50,349 bases of DNA, taken from a virus. Position numbers and translations under genes: made by a program. The stretch spans positions 1 through 50,349 of IMG/VR virus record IMGVR_UViG_3300032331_003172, one strand, 5' to 3'. Numbering within the stretch: position 1 is the first letter of the stretch; each line of letters begins with the position of its first letter. Shown here piece by piece: positions 8,570 through 17,350 of this stretch. The notes beneath the pieces are model-generated. The model saw only the letters and a program-made list of their open reading frames with translations, searched no databases and was not told the DNA's origin.

Positions 8570-9565
8570 ATGGCATCAGTATTAATAACATTAACAACAG
8601 CAGGTACGCAAACGGGACCTTTCAATCTCTACTCAAACACGGACGGGTACGTTACACCGTTCGAGACCTCTGTGTCCAAACTTCCCCTGGTTGCAGGATA
8701 CACATCAACATTAGTTCCAAACGGAACAACAACCATCAGAGTTAAATCAAACAACCCTGGACTTTGTACGAATTATGTGGATCTTGCAGTTTCTGGTATC
8801 ACAACTACAACAACTACAACAACTGCTGCACCTATTGGATTCTATTGGCTTAACGGTGGATCAGCAAATTCGTTTAGTGGAGCTTTCATGAGATTGACAA
8901 GTCCTTACACGTCTTCCAATTTCTTGAACAATCAATCCCTTACAAGCGGAACAACAAAAGCTTGGACTTCATCCCCTCCCATTCCTCTTGCATCTACAAA
9001 TTCTAGTTTTTTCTTTACTGGTGTCCCTAGTAGTCTTAGTTTGACCGGAAATGCTACTCTCACGATGTTACCAAGTAATACTAACACTAATGCAAATCTT
9101 ATTGTAGGTGCGACTTCAGCAAGTCTTAGTTGGACTGGGATTAATACAACGGGTCAAACAAGCATGCAGGTTACTATGTATACTAGCACTGCTGCGACAA
9201 CTAGTACGACTACAATTGCTCCTAACTCTTATGTGTTAGATTATTCTGCTAATAAGAATATTCAGACGTGGACTTTGTCCATAAATGGATCTGCATCTTT
9301 CTATAATAGTGCTTTCCCGGCGGCTACTATTAATTATTTCTATATACCTACAACATATTCTGGAACATTTGTTCTTGCTTTTATTATGTTAGGCACACCT
9401 TCGTCTGTTAGTGCAGTCTTTACAGGAAGCGGAAGTGGAGGTCCTCATACTGCTACTACGGTCTACCAGTCTAGTTATGGAATTTATAGTGTTTATAAAT
9501 CGACTTGGACAAGTAAAACTATTGGTGGAGGACCAGGAAATGGAATGTATATCACAATATTTTAA
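8570..9565 (+). CDS. Multidomain fibre/adhesin-type protein with Thr-rich linkers
   Basis: The product has 331 residues. Three small beta-type modules are separated by Thr-rich linkers. Module 1 is residues 1-76, followed by TTTTTTTTAAP (about 78-88). Module 2 is about 89-207, followed by TAATTSTTTIAP. Module 3 runs to the C-terminus and ends in a Gly-rich beta segment (IGGGPGNGMYITIF). The linkers match those in the C-terminal part of the preceding 1616-residue protein, and one 26-base DNA segment is identical. It starts 11 bases after that gene and is followed 12 bases later by a glycosyltransferase. I infer a surface-exposed decoration or receptor-binding component. No signal peptide or catalytic motif is seen. 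Confidence 0.65.
   Translation: MASVLITLTTAGTQTGPFNLYSNTDGYVTPFETSVSKLPLVAGYTSTLVPNGTTTIRVKSNNPGLCTNYVDLAVSGITTTTTTTTAAPIGFYWLNGGSANSFSGAFMRLTSPYTSSNFLNNQSLTSGTTKAWTSSPPIPLASTNSSFFFTGVPSSLSLTGNATLTMLPSNTNTNANLIVGATSASLSWTGINTTGQTSMQVTMYTSTAATTSTTTIAPNSYVLDYSANKNIQTWTLSINGSASFYNSAFPAATINYFYIPTTYSGTFVLAFIMLGTPSSVSAVFTGSGSGGPHTATTVYQSSYGIYSVYKSTWTSKTIGGGPGNGMYITIF
9197..9222 (+). repeat. 26-bp segment shared with 8109-8134
   Basis: Second exact copy of the linker-coding segment, lying between module 2 and module 3 of the 331-residue fibre protein. It is a potential crossover point for exchanging terminal domains with the preceding gene. Confidence 0.85.
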
Positions 9566-9577
9566 CAATTAAAAAAT

Positions 9578-10552
9578 ATGCAAAAAAAAGTAATATTTAT
9601 TAGTGTACAGCCAGACGATCCATACTTCTTTTGGCAGGTCGAGGTTTTTATACATAATTTTATGAAATCTGGTGTTCCTTCCCGCAATATACATGTTCTT
9701 TTTTCCTATGAGAATGAACCAAGTCAGGGATTATTGGAGTTAGCTCAGAAATATAAATTCATAAAATTCTTTTTTTACAAAAAAACTCCGGTTGATAATT
9801 TTGGATATATTCCTATTTTAAGACCGGATGCTCTAGAACAGCACTTTAGAAAATTCCCACACCTATCTAACGAGATTTTTTTCTATCACGATTCTGATAT
9901 AATCTTTAGAGAACTTCCTAATTTCGATTCTTTAAAAGATGATGAATTCTGGTATCTTAGTGACACGATCTCCTATATAGGTGGAGACTATATTAAATCT
10001 AAATCAGATTCTCTGCTAACAGAGCTCTGTCAGGTAGCAGGAATCGATAGATCGGTAGTTGAAGAAAACGAGAATAATTCAGGGGGAGCACAATATTTAC
10101 TAAAAGAAATAGATGCTGACTATTGGGCTGATGTGAATAAAGTAACCCTGGATCTTTATAAATATATGTCAGAGAGGGAAGTAGAAGAGAGAAAGACATT
10201 AACAGAGGAGCAGCTAATATCTTACAACCCTATTCAGAAATGGTGCGCTGATATGTGGGGGGTTTTATGGTGCGGATGGAAGAGAGGACTTAAATCTAAG
10301 ATCACTCCGGAATTTGGATTCAGCTGGGGCTCTTCAAGTTCTCAAGAGTGGAGTTATTTTAAGATCATGCACAATGCAGGAGCTATGAATAATGAAGGAG
10401 GAAAAAGATTTTACAAAGCGGAATACATGACAAAAAGTCCTTTTGATGCAGATCTATCGTCAATAGATCCTGCTAATAACACATGGAACTATGTCCAAGC
10501 AATACTTTCCGCAAAAGAGAGAAGAAAATCTCTTTGGGAGGGGTCTTTATAA
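9578..10552 (+). CDS. GT-A-type glycosyltransferase
   Basis: The product has 324 residues. The N-terminus (KVIFISVQPDDPYFFWQVEV) forms the first strand and helix of a nucleotide-sugar-binding fold. A DxD metal-binding motif is present as YHDSDIIF (D105, D107). A GGAQYLL segment near residue 168 fits the acceptor-side loop. A late His (IMHNAG, near residue 269) fits the C-terminal metal or phosphate ligand of GT-A enzymes. There is no membrane segment. It would transfer a sugar from a nucleotide donor, with substrate unknown. Its position between Thr/Ser-rich virion proteins and a PKD protein suggests glycosylation of virion surface proteins, as opposed to DNA, but that is inference. It is 12 bases from the upstream gene. 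Confidence 0.7.
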   Translation: MQKKVIFISVQPDDPYFFWQVEVFIHNFMKSGVPSRNIHVLFSYENEPSQGLLELAQKYKFIKFFFYKKTPVDNFGYIPILRPDALEQHFRKFPHLSNEIFFYHDSDIIFRELPNFDSLKDDEFWYLSDTISYIGGDYIKSKSDSLLTELCQVAGIDRSVVEENENNSGGAQYLLKEIDADYWADVNKVTLDLYKYMSEREVEERKTLTEEQLISYNPIQKWCADMWGVLWCGWKRGLKSKITPEFGFSWGSSSSQEWSYFKIMHNAGAMNNEGGKRFYKAEYMTKSPFDADLSSIDPANNTWNYVQAILSAKERRKSLWEGSL

Positions 10553-10576
10553 TAAGAATATATAGAAGAAACTAAA

Positions 10577-12343
10577 ATGACAAACACACCCACAGGGATA
10601 AATCAGGGAGATTTTATTTATTTCTTCGACACGAGCACAGGCAACGTGACCGGGTGGGATTGGTATTTTCCCGGAGGTACTCCAACCGGAAGTTTTTCTT
10701 TCGCTCAGTTGGTTAATTATTACGGTGTTAATACAAACGGATATCCCGTTAGCCTTAGTGTTACTGATGGTGTTATAACCTCATCGGTTACCGAGAATAA
10801 TTTGATAGTGGTATCTCCAGAACAGATATCACCTTCACTTTTAATCAGCACCCCGATTGGTCCTTTCCCTTCAGGTACTGCTAATCTGAGTGAAAGCATT
10901 ACTTTTACAGCAACCGGTGGAACCGGATCTGGGATTCAATATTACACATGGAGCCTACCAGGTACAGCAGGATTCACGGGAACGTCACCTTCAGTAACCA
11001 CCAACATTTATGACTGGTTGACTCTGACAGGGTCTGATCTTGGTGCTTTATATAGCACATATTTTGCATCTGCTCAGGTTTCTTTATCGACAGTGGTTGG
11101 TAATACCTTTGTTGCCTCTAATTCGCTAACATATAATAAGAGTGGAATAGCCGAGAGCTTCAATCTTTGTGATGTTAATGTGACTGGACCTACAGCCCAT
11201 AACATCCAATACTATCAAGTTTCTCCTTACAATCTAGCAACTATAAACACGTCAACTATTGGTTTACTAGGATCTTCATATCTAGTCATGGAAACAAAAC
11301 AGCTAGATTCTAGCTACACTATAAATAACTTGTCATCCCATGTGGAAGGTGAGACTGTTAATTTTTACTCTCCGAGTATGGACATAATGACCAATTCAGA
11401 GGGAAGAATCCCTGGACTGGTCGTGGCTTCAGGTTCTGCTTTTAGTGTGATGGGGGTATCGGTTCCTCCTCTCAACAGATACACTGTTGGTAAGTATATG
11501 TGGCCTAATGATATTAGCGGAGTTCTAGGGAATCAATTTTATTTTGCTGACTCGTCAGGAGCATTAACAACCCCTTTAACTGTGGGAGCATCAGGAGATT
11601 ATACCAAAAGATGCTGGTCTGATGATGCCCTTGATCTCTTCTTGAACGATGTCTCTTATGCTAGTGTCAGTTCTAAAAGCTGGGAGAATTCTCAATCAGC
11701 TTTGCCCTCTAAGGTTAACGGTGTCGATGGCGGATTAAACTCTCGTGGACCTTGCTATCCAGCAAGCATCGCAATGGGTGGAATTGATGTTGCGATTACC
11801 CTTAGATTTTACGGAGGACCTACTAGATCATGGACTGGTTCATCGCTTTTAGGAAGCTTGGTCATTAACGTAAGCACTTCGAATGCGAGAGGAAATTCAC
11901 CAGACGGAACTATTCTGCTGGCTCAGGACACTGGATATTACACACAAAAGGGATTAGCTTTCAAACTGAACTCTGCTTTCTCCTCCGCAAGATTAACCCC
12001 TTATATGAGTGCAGTGGCTAGTAAATATTTTGCAACATACGAACTTATGCCAGAAGTTGACCGTGATGAATTTAACGGGCTTCAGGTTTCAATAATTGAT
12101 GAGTATGTTACTAGCGCCAAAGGGCCTTTGCCTGTACTGAGTTCGGGAAGCATTCCCGAGGGATATTTTATAACCAAAGTTGAATTTACTAATACCGCTG
12201 GAACTTGGACTAGTCCTTTTACTGGTTATCCCTCATATAATTGGCTGGGTTTTTATTTAGACGGTCTAGACTTATTTCTTTTCAACCTGGCAAACTCAAC
12301 ATATGATTCAGGACCAAGAAGAGGTTGGTTTTTCACAGGATAA
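10577..12343 (+). CDS. PKD-domain virion/adhesin protein
   Basis: The product has 588 residues. Residues 1-85 look like a PKD (polycystic-kidney-disease-type beta-sandwich) domain: GDFIYFFDTSTGNVTGWDWY followed by GG, then a strand pattern ending VSLSVTDG. A second PKD-like segment around residues 100-200 has TFTATGGTGSGIQYYTWSLP. The rest is beta-rich, Ser/Gly/Thr-rich and lacks recognisable motifs, ending RRGWFFTG. It is 24 bases after the glycosyltransferase, with an AATATATAG element between them. PKD domains commonly mediate protein or polysaccharide contacts, so a tail-fibre or receptor-binding role is likely. No catalytic residues are evident. Confidence 0.65.
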   Translation: MTNTPTGINQGDFIYFFDTSTGNVTGWDWYFPGGTPTGSFSFAQLVNYYGVNTNGYPVSLSVTDGVITSSVTENNLIVVSPEQISPSLLISTPIGPFPSGTANLSESITFTATGGTGSGIQYYTWSLPGTAGFTGTSPSVTTNIYDWLTLTGSDLGALYSTYFASAQVSLSTVVGNTFVASNSLTYNKSGIAESFNLCDVNVTGPTAHNIQYYQVSPYNLATINTSTIGLLGSSYLVMETKQLDSSYTINNLSSHVEGETVNFYSPSMDIMTNSEGRIPGLVVASGSAFSVMGVSVPPLNRYTVGKYMWPNDISGVLGNQFYFADSSGALTTPLTVGASGDYTKRCWSDDALDLFLNDVSYASVSSKSWENSQSALPSKVNGVDGGLNSRGPCYPASIAMGGIDVAITLRFYGGPTRSWTGSSLLGSLVINVSTSNARGNSPDGTILLAQDTGYYTQKGLAFKLNSAFSSARLTPYMSAVASKYFATYELMPEVDRDEFNGLQVSIIDEYVTSAKGPLPVLSSGSIPEGYFITKVEFTNTAGTWTSPFTGYPSYNWLGFYLDGLDLFLFNLANSTYDSGPRRGWFFTG

Positions 12344-12367
12344 CAAACTTATAATATATAATTTCAA

Positions 12368-15300
12368 ATGCCAAGTGCTTCATTAAATATCAATCAAATA
12401 GCTTTAGACTCTCAGTTTTATGTTTGGGGATCTGGAGAAGATGTCAGAAGATTTAACGGATCTTCATGGGAATATTACAACTATCTAAATTCAGCTGTGC
12501 CTGGACCCTTTGGTGGTTCATTTTCACTGGACACCAGAACCGTCTCTATAGACCCCGAGGAGAAACTTTGGTGTGGAGTTGCTGAAGGCCCAACATCAGG
12601 GTTTAATGAAGTTGCGGTTTTCTATATCAACACAAACGACGTTGATGAAGGTGAATCTTGGAGATTTTCAGATCTTGGAGATTTTGGAGGAATCCCACAA
12701 GAAACATCTTTCGTCTATGCTTGTCCATTTGGTGATGACGTTTACGCTTTTGTTACGCCCCTTAATGGTATAGGTGGAACTGCAGGAATTTCTAATTACA
12801 CCAGATTCTATGGGGTTACTGGAGGGAGACTTTTTTACCATCTGAAAGAGACGGGTCAATGGAAAGAGACAATTCCAAATTATTCTTGGCCCCATGTCTA
12901 TGACATGCAAGCTAAAGGTATAGACGGAAAAAGTTATTTCTATTATGTTGCAACCAACGAGGGGCTTATGACAATTCCTCAGGGAAGTCTTTCCACTGTT
13001 GAACTTACTGACGGAACTCAAATAATTAAACAAGCACAGGTTTACAACACCCACACATCAGGAATAATCTCTGATAACGTTTATGCCCTTGACCTTGACG
13101 AAGACGGGAATCTTTGGATTGGTACGGATAAAGGTCTTTCTTTTTTTAACGGACATGGATTCTGGAACTACGGAACAACTGGACCTGTGACTGCGATTAA
13201 ATCTAGACCTAACGGCCACGTGTTCTACTCAACAGGGGATGGCGAGCTTGGACAGGGTGCTGGTCTTTGGCATTTTAACGGCAGTACACACACTTTATTT
13301 ACAAATTCTAATTCTACCCTTTCAAGCAATAATATCATCGATATTGAGCTCGTAGGAGGCAATATAGATCAGTCTGGACTTATTGCTCACGAGAATGCTC
13401 TTTGGGTTCTAGAATACAATGTGCTTTCTTCTTTTGATTATGATATTCCACATGTTTACGGGTCTTCCAAGTATGCTGGAGCTACCGGATGGAATTTCGT
13501 CTACTACAGTCCTACTGGAGGAACTAGTGCTCCTTTGCCTAAGGTGAACAAATATACTTGGACATATCCAGAGTGGAGGGTTTATCAAGATGATTATCTT
13601 GCTTCCAAACATCCTGGACTTGATCCGAGGAATTTATTCATGACCACGAAGCTGAGCGCTATAGCAGACGGCAGAGCAGGAAAACAACCCTATTGGGATA
13701 ATTTCCCTCTTCCAAGTTACGAACAGGAAGTTTGGGAAGGCAAGGTAACAGGTCCAACTTGGATAAAGGAAATAGCTCTAGTCGGAACTGATGCAGGATA
13801 TGATTATCCTGATTTAAAAATAACTTGCTCTACAACTCTAAACGTTGATGGATCAACTAAATTGTATATTGGTGGAGAAATCTCCGGAAATACGACAGGG
13901 TATCTAGGTTATTATAATGATACCGAGCTAGCAACAGTTGTGAATCTAAATCCCACAATGGGAGGAAGTGCTGCTAGTGTGCTAGATTCCAATTCAGGAT
14001 TTTTTGCTAAAATGGGATTCATTGCTTGCTATGATGAAGATGGGTATGTTGAATCCGTACTTCCTTTTAGAGGTTACTCAACTAAAATAGATTCACTGTC
14101 ACCTTCTGCAGATGGGAATTCAATCATAGCTACCGGATCTTATAATTGGCTAATAGAAAACGGACCTTATGTTTATCCCGGATGGCTTGGAGCAACAAAT
14201 ACTTATTTAGGTGGACCTACCGGAGCTCCTATAGGTCTAACGAATATTAACGTTCCTGGTGCAACCACTGGGATTTACAACTGGATAACTTCAGTGGGTC
14301 AGACTGGGTCTAATTTCTTCTACACTTATAGTGGAGGATCAACAAGTACTCTAGTATACATCGGGGCTCTCGGACCTGGAGCTGGTAACCCCGGAGGAAT
14401 CGATTTCGAATACAATGTGGGAGCTTTAACCCAATATGCCCATGATGTGAGTGCTATAACGGTCAACTTTATTGACTTCAACCTGACTGATTGGAGTAAT
14501 GCTTATGAGCAACTCCCTACCGGATACGTGATAACAATTACTGACTATGTCGGAACAGGGGAAGTTCTTGCCAATTATACAATAGATTCAATAAATCTAG
14601 GGAATAACGGACCGGGAAGCACCGCAAAATTTAACGTTACATATCAAGGAGGAACCTCAGGGAACATAGATTTCAATGTTATTACGTATTCTTTTCTTGG
14701 ATTTGATGTTTATTCGTATCTGACTAGCTGCTTCCCTCTTGTACCTGCACTAGAAACAATTAGCAGTCAAGAATCTGCAAATATACACGCCCCTGGAGTT
14801 TTTGTAGCTCAGATTGAGAAAGACCTTGGCGATATAAGTTCATTTGCTGGTATAACTGGAGATTACACTTCTGATATCAGGAAGTCTTATAGAATAACCG
14901 ACTTTAGAACTTTCCCTTCAGTTAACCAAGTCCCTTCCTCAACATCAGAAACTTTAAACTCGATATACTCAAAATCTGATACCAGTGCTAATTTTGTAAA
15001 TGTCGCTATAGTTTCAGGAGCTACTGCAGCACCTAGTTTATCTACATTAAAGAATTCGTGGAACAGAAACAATGATAATCCATCTACTGTTGAAGTTTTA
15101 AAAGATCCGCTCTCTCAGAACTTCATGTCTTATGTGAGATTAAATGCTTCTGATTTTTCTTTACAGACAACTGTTAATGCTGAGGGATCTACATCTGGGT
15201 ACTTATACCAAGGAATAAATTCTTTGAACTCTCTATCCAATGAAGATACTGTTTTAATCACGGGTAATTCGTGTAAAGATTTCTCAATAGGTGGAATGGG

Positions 15301-16474
15301 ATTAACCGGACCAACCTCATCTGTTCCTTATCCTTATTTTGCAATAATTTCAACGTCAGGTACAGGTGTTACTGGGTATTTTATGAACGATGCCCAGCCT
15401 GGAACAGGATCTATAAATTCATCCAAGGATAGATCAACATATTACGTGACCTCAATATATGGTGGATCTGGTTCTTACTTTAGGGAAGATTTTGTAGCAG
15501 GATCTACCGGCACTTATCTTCTAACCGCTCAGATAACTGAACAAGGTGTTGTTAAAAATACATTTGGATCTCATTTGGAGACATATGCTAATAACATACA
15601 GAAGATTTCAGCTTCAGAGATCATGCCTAATGGCCAGTATTTTATTTCTTATTCCGACTATAGCATTGCCTCCTTTCACCTACAAAAATTCTTAAAATCA
15701 ACTCAGGATGGAAGAATAACTGATACGAATTATTTCAGCGGACCTGATCCTTCTACATCTTTATTTAATTTTTCGGTATCTGATAAATCCGATATTTATA
15801 TGTCTATAACATGGGGGAATTCCACCACAGCGCCTTTACCTTTTGGGTATAACTATCCTTATGGACTAGGCTCAGGAAACTCACAAGTTATTAAAGCTGA
15901 GCAATATAAGCCAGATTTAGGAATAAACTTAGGTGGTATAATTTCGAGACCCGGATCAGGCGCTTGGACGTGGTGTGATGTCCACTCAACCGACAACTAT
16001 TTTGAAATACCTTTAATGTCTACAGTTATTCTAAACAACTATGCTTCCAATATCTATGGTAAGCAAAATAACGTTTGGTCTCTAATAGATTCTTCTACTG
16101 ACAATGATTTGCTAACTGTGAAATCTACACCTTACTTTATCTACACATTTACCCAACCTGGATTCTATACGGTGAACAATCAGGTTGAAGATTCTCAAGG
16201 AAATGTTTATGAGGTTTCTAAACCTGGATTTATTAAAGTTGTGGACCATCTGGCTAAGAGACCTGATGATCCAAGACCTGAATTTGTAGATTCAACTGAC
16301 TATGGATATCCTCCAGGAGTGCCTTTCTATGAAAGAGATGCGGAAGCTAAGAAACTTGCAGCCGAGCTATTAAAAGACGAGAAAGAAATCTTAAGTCAAG
16401 AAATTCAACCATTTGGATCTGATCTTAAAATAGCTCCAAACCCGGATGCAACGTTTGATGAGTATGACTATTAA
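12368..16474 (+). CDS. 1368-aa tail adhesin with beta-propeller sequence and C-terminal PKD-like unit
   Basis: The N-terminal ~370 residues contain propeller-blade signatures of the two-component-regulator (Reg_prop) type. The clearest is SDNVYALDLDEDGNLWIGTD followed by KGLSFFNG. A weaker blade, PEEKLWCG, is near residue 60. The central ~850 residues are beta-rich with many GATG/TGATS turns and no known motif. Residues about 1255-1295 form a PKD-like strand set (FTQPGFYTVNNQVEDSQGNV). The C-terminal tail is helical and acidic, ending DATFDEYDY. The stop overlaps the stop of the converging phoH-like gene inside TTAA. A large propeller-bearing virion protein suggests glycan or protein binding at the host surface. 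The function is inferred. Confidence 0.7.
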   Translation: MPSASLNINQIALDSQFYVWGSGEDVRRFNGSSWEYYNYLNSAVPGPFGGSFSLDTRTVSIDPEEKLWCGVAEGPTSGFNEVAVFYINTNDVDEGESWRFSDLGDFGGIPQETSFVYACPFGDDVYAFVTPLNGIGGTAGISNYTRFYGVTGGRLFYHLKETGQWKETIPNYSWPHVYDMQAKGIDGKSYFYYVATNEGLMTIPQGSLSTVELTDGTQIIKQAQVYNTHTSGIISDNVYALDLDEDGNLWIGTDKGLSFFNGHGFWNYGTTGPVTAIKSRPNGHVFYSTGDGELGQGAGLWHFNGSTHTLFTNSNSTLSSNNIIDIELVGGNIDQSGLIAHENALWVLEYNVLSSFDYDIPHVYGSSKYAGATGWNFVYYSPTGGTSAPLPKVNKYTWTYPEWRVYQDDYLASKHPGLDPRNLFMTTKLSAIADGRAGKQPYWDNFPLPSYEQEVWEGKVTGPTWIKEIALVGTDAGYDYPDLKITCSTTLNVDGSTKLYIGGEISGNTTGYLGYYNDTELATVVNLNPTMGGSAASVLDSNSGFFAKMGFIACYDEDGYVESVLPFRGYSTKIDSLSPSADGNSIIATGSYNWLIENGPYVYPGWLGATNTYLGGPTGAPIGLTNINVPGATTGIYNWITSVGQTGSNFFYTYSGGSTSTLVYIGALGPGAGNPGGIDFEYNVGALTQYAHDVSAITVNFIDFNLTDWSNAYEQLPTGYVITITDYVGTGEVLANYTIDSINLGNNGPGSTAKFNVTYQGGTSGNIDFNVITYSFLGFDVYSYLTSCFPLVPALETISSQESANIHAPGVFVAQIEKDLGDISSFAGITGDYTSDIRKSYRITDFRTFPSVNQVPSSTSETLNSIYSKSDTSANFVNVAIVSGATAAPSLSTLKNSWNRNNDNPSTVEVLKDPLSQNFMSYVRLNASDFSLQTTVNAEGSTSGYLYQGINSLNSLSNEDTVLITGNSCKDFSIGGMGLTGPTSSVPYPYFAIISTSGTGVTGYFMNDAQPGTGSINSSKDRSTYYVTSIYGGSGSYFREDFVAGSTGTYLLTAQITEQGVVKNTFGSHLETYANNIQKISASEIMPNGQYFISYSDYSIASFHLQKFLKSTQDGRITDTNYFSGPDPSTSLFNFSVSDKSDIYMSITWGNSTTAPLPFGYNYPYGLGSGNSQVIKAEQYKPDLGINLGGIISRPGSGAWTWCDVHSTDNYFEIPLMSTVILNNYASNIYGKQNNVWSLIDSSTDNDLLTVKSTPYFIYTFTQPGFYTVNNQVEDSQGNVYEVSKPGFIKVVDHLAKRPDDPRPEFVDSTDYGYPPGVPFYERDAEAKKLAAELLKDEKEILSQEIQPFGSDLKIAPNPDATFDEYDY

Positions 16475-17127
16475 GAGTCTTTGAGGGCATTAAGAACTTC
16501 CTCGACAATTGGATCTCTATGATTTGTTTTCAATGAGATCATGGAAATCCCCTCTATAAAGCTTAGCTTTTTAGAAAGCCAATCGAATCCACTAAGTTTT
16601 TTGTCTTTTAGATCTATCTGGGAATTATCTCCTACGAATATCATCTTTGCACCCATACAAAGCCTTGTGATAATCAGTTCAAGTTGGTTTTGTGTTATGT
16701 TCTGAGATTCGTCTATAACAACACAACAATCTGAAAAGTTTCTACCTCTCATAAATCCAATGGGTATAACCTCTATATTTCCCTCCATGATCTCTTTGTC
16801 AATCTTATCCTTGCTGTAAAGAACATACATGTTATCATAAATGGATGCTGTATATGGAGCTAGCTTAGCGTCCTTGTCACCAGGAAGAAATCCAATATCT
16901 TCCCCTGCTGTTACCGCGGGACGTGTGAGGATTATCTTTTTTACCTCTTTCTTAAAAAGAAGATCCAGCGCCACTTGGGCTGCTAGAAGGGATTTACCAC
17001 TTCCTGCCTGTCCCTTTAAAAAGGATATCTTTGATTGTAGAATTTTGTCCTTCGCTGCCTTTTGTTCTTCGTTAAGTGCGATGTTAAATTTAATGGGGTT
17101 TTTAGGCTTTTTTGCGGAATTTTGCAT
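16471..17127 (-). CDS. phoH: PhoH-like ATPase
   Basis: The product has 218 residues. Walker A is GQAGSGKS (residues 39-46) and Walker B is CVVIDESQN (about 135-143). A sensor-type GDNSQID (166-172) and a terminal NHRDPIVEEVL complete the PhoH family pattern. Length fits phage PhoH proteins, which lack the extra domains of longer bacterial forms. PhoH proteins are P-loop NTPases linked to RNA metabolism and, in bacteria, phosphate starvation. Their role in phages is unsettled. This is the only minus-strand gene in the window and splits a structural run, with its own promoter-like element at 17155-17162. That gives it an independently expressed, moron-like character. The family call is firm. 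Confidence 0.92.
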   Translation of the reverse strand: MQNSAKKPKNPIKFNIALNEEQKAAKDKILQSKISFLKGQAGSGKSLLAAQVALDLLFKKEVKKIILTRPAVTAGEDIGFLPGDKDAKLAPYTASIYDNMYVLYSKDKIDKEIMEGNIEVIPIGFMRGRNFSDCCVVIDESQNITQNQLELIITRLCMGAKMIFVGDNSQIDLKDKKLSGFDWLSKKLSFIEGISMISLKTNHRDPIVEEVLNALKDS

Positions 17128-17154
17128 GGGCTATGTTTTTTTAGTTTATATAAC

Positions 17155-17162
17155 AATATATC
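17155..17162 (-). promoter_or_regulatory. Candidate promoter core for phoH (minus strand)
   Basis: On the minus strand the sequence reads GATATATT, 27 bases before the phoH start, followed by TATATAAA. It resembles the GATATATA element found ahead of plus-strand genes. It would give phoH its own transcript against the direction of the structural genes. Confidence 0.3.
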
Positions 17163-17233
17163 GTTTGTTATTATTAAAATGAAAGGATAATTTTCCTTGT
17201 CCTTTTGTGGAATAAATTGCTGATTTCAAGCTT

Positions 17234-17259
17234 AAAGATACATCCAAGGTATCTTTTTT
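17234..17259 (+). terminator. Weak hairpin with T-run between phoH and fibre gene
   Basis: AAAGATAC (17234-17241) pairs with GTATCTTT (17249-17256) around a 7-base loop, followed by further Ts. Orientation suits plus-strand transcripts that have read through antisense to phoH. The stem is short and AT-rich, so it may be only a weak terminator. Confidence 0.4.
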
Positions 17260-17309
17260 AGAGAGTTTTATGTTTTGCCACTCCATATTTAGTAGTTGTC
17301 CGAGACATT

Positions 17310-17317
17310 GATATATA
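17310..17317 (+). promoter_or_regulatory. Candidate promoter core GATATATA
   Basis: The octamer GATATATA lies 33 bases upstream of the fibre gene at 17351. It would restart plus-strand structural transcription after the phoH interruption. The spacing is longer than for the other copies (18-21 bases). Confidence 0.35.
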
Positions 17318-17350
17318 TTTCGCTCTAAAATGAAATAAAAAAATTAAAAA

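Larger units (their letters stand above)
17128..17350. other. Divergent intergenic region (longest gap in window)
   Basis: These 223 bases separate the divergently transcribed phoH and the fibre gene at 17351. They hold a minus-strand promoter-like element (17155-17162), a hairpin followed by a T-run (17234-17259) and a plus-strand GATATATA (17310-17317). No convincing small open reading frame is seen. Confidence 0.6.

Noticed and set aside
16841-17182. Plus-strand 113-residue open frame
   Set aside because: It is antisense to the well-supported phoH-like gene and its composition (Ser/Cys/Phe-rich) is that of a shadow frame.
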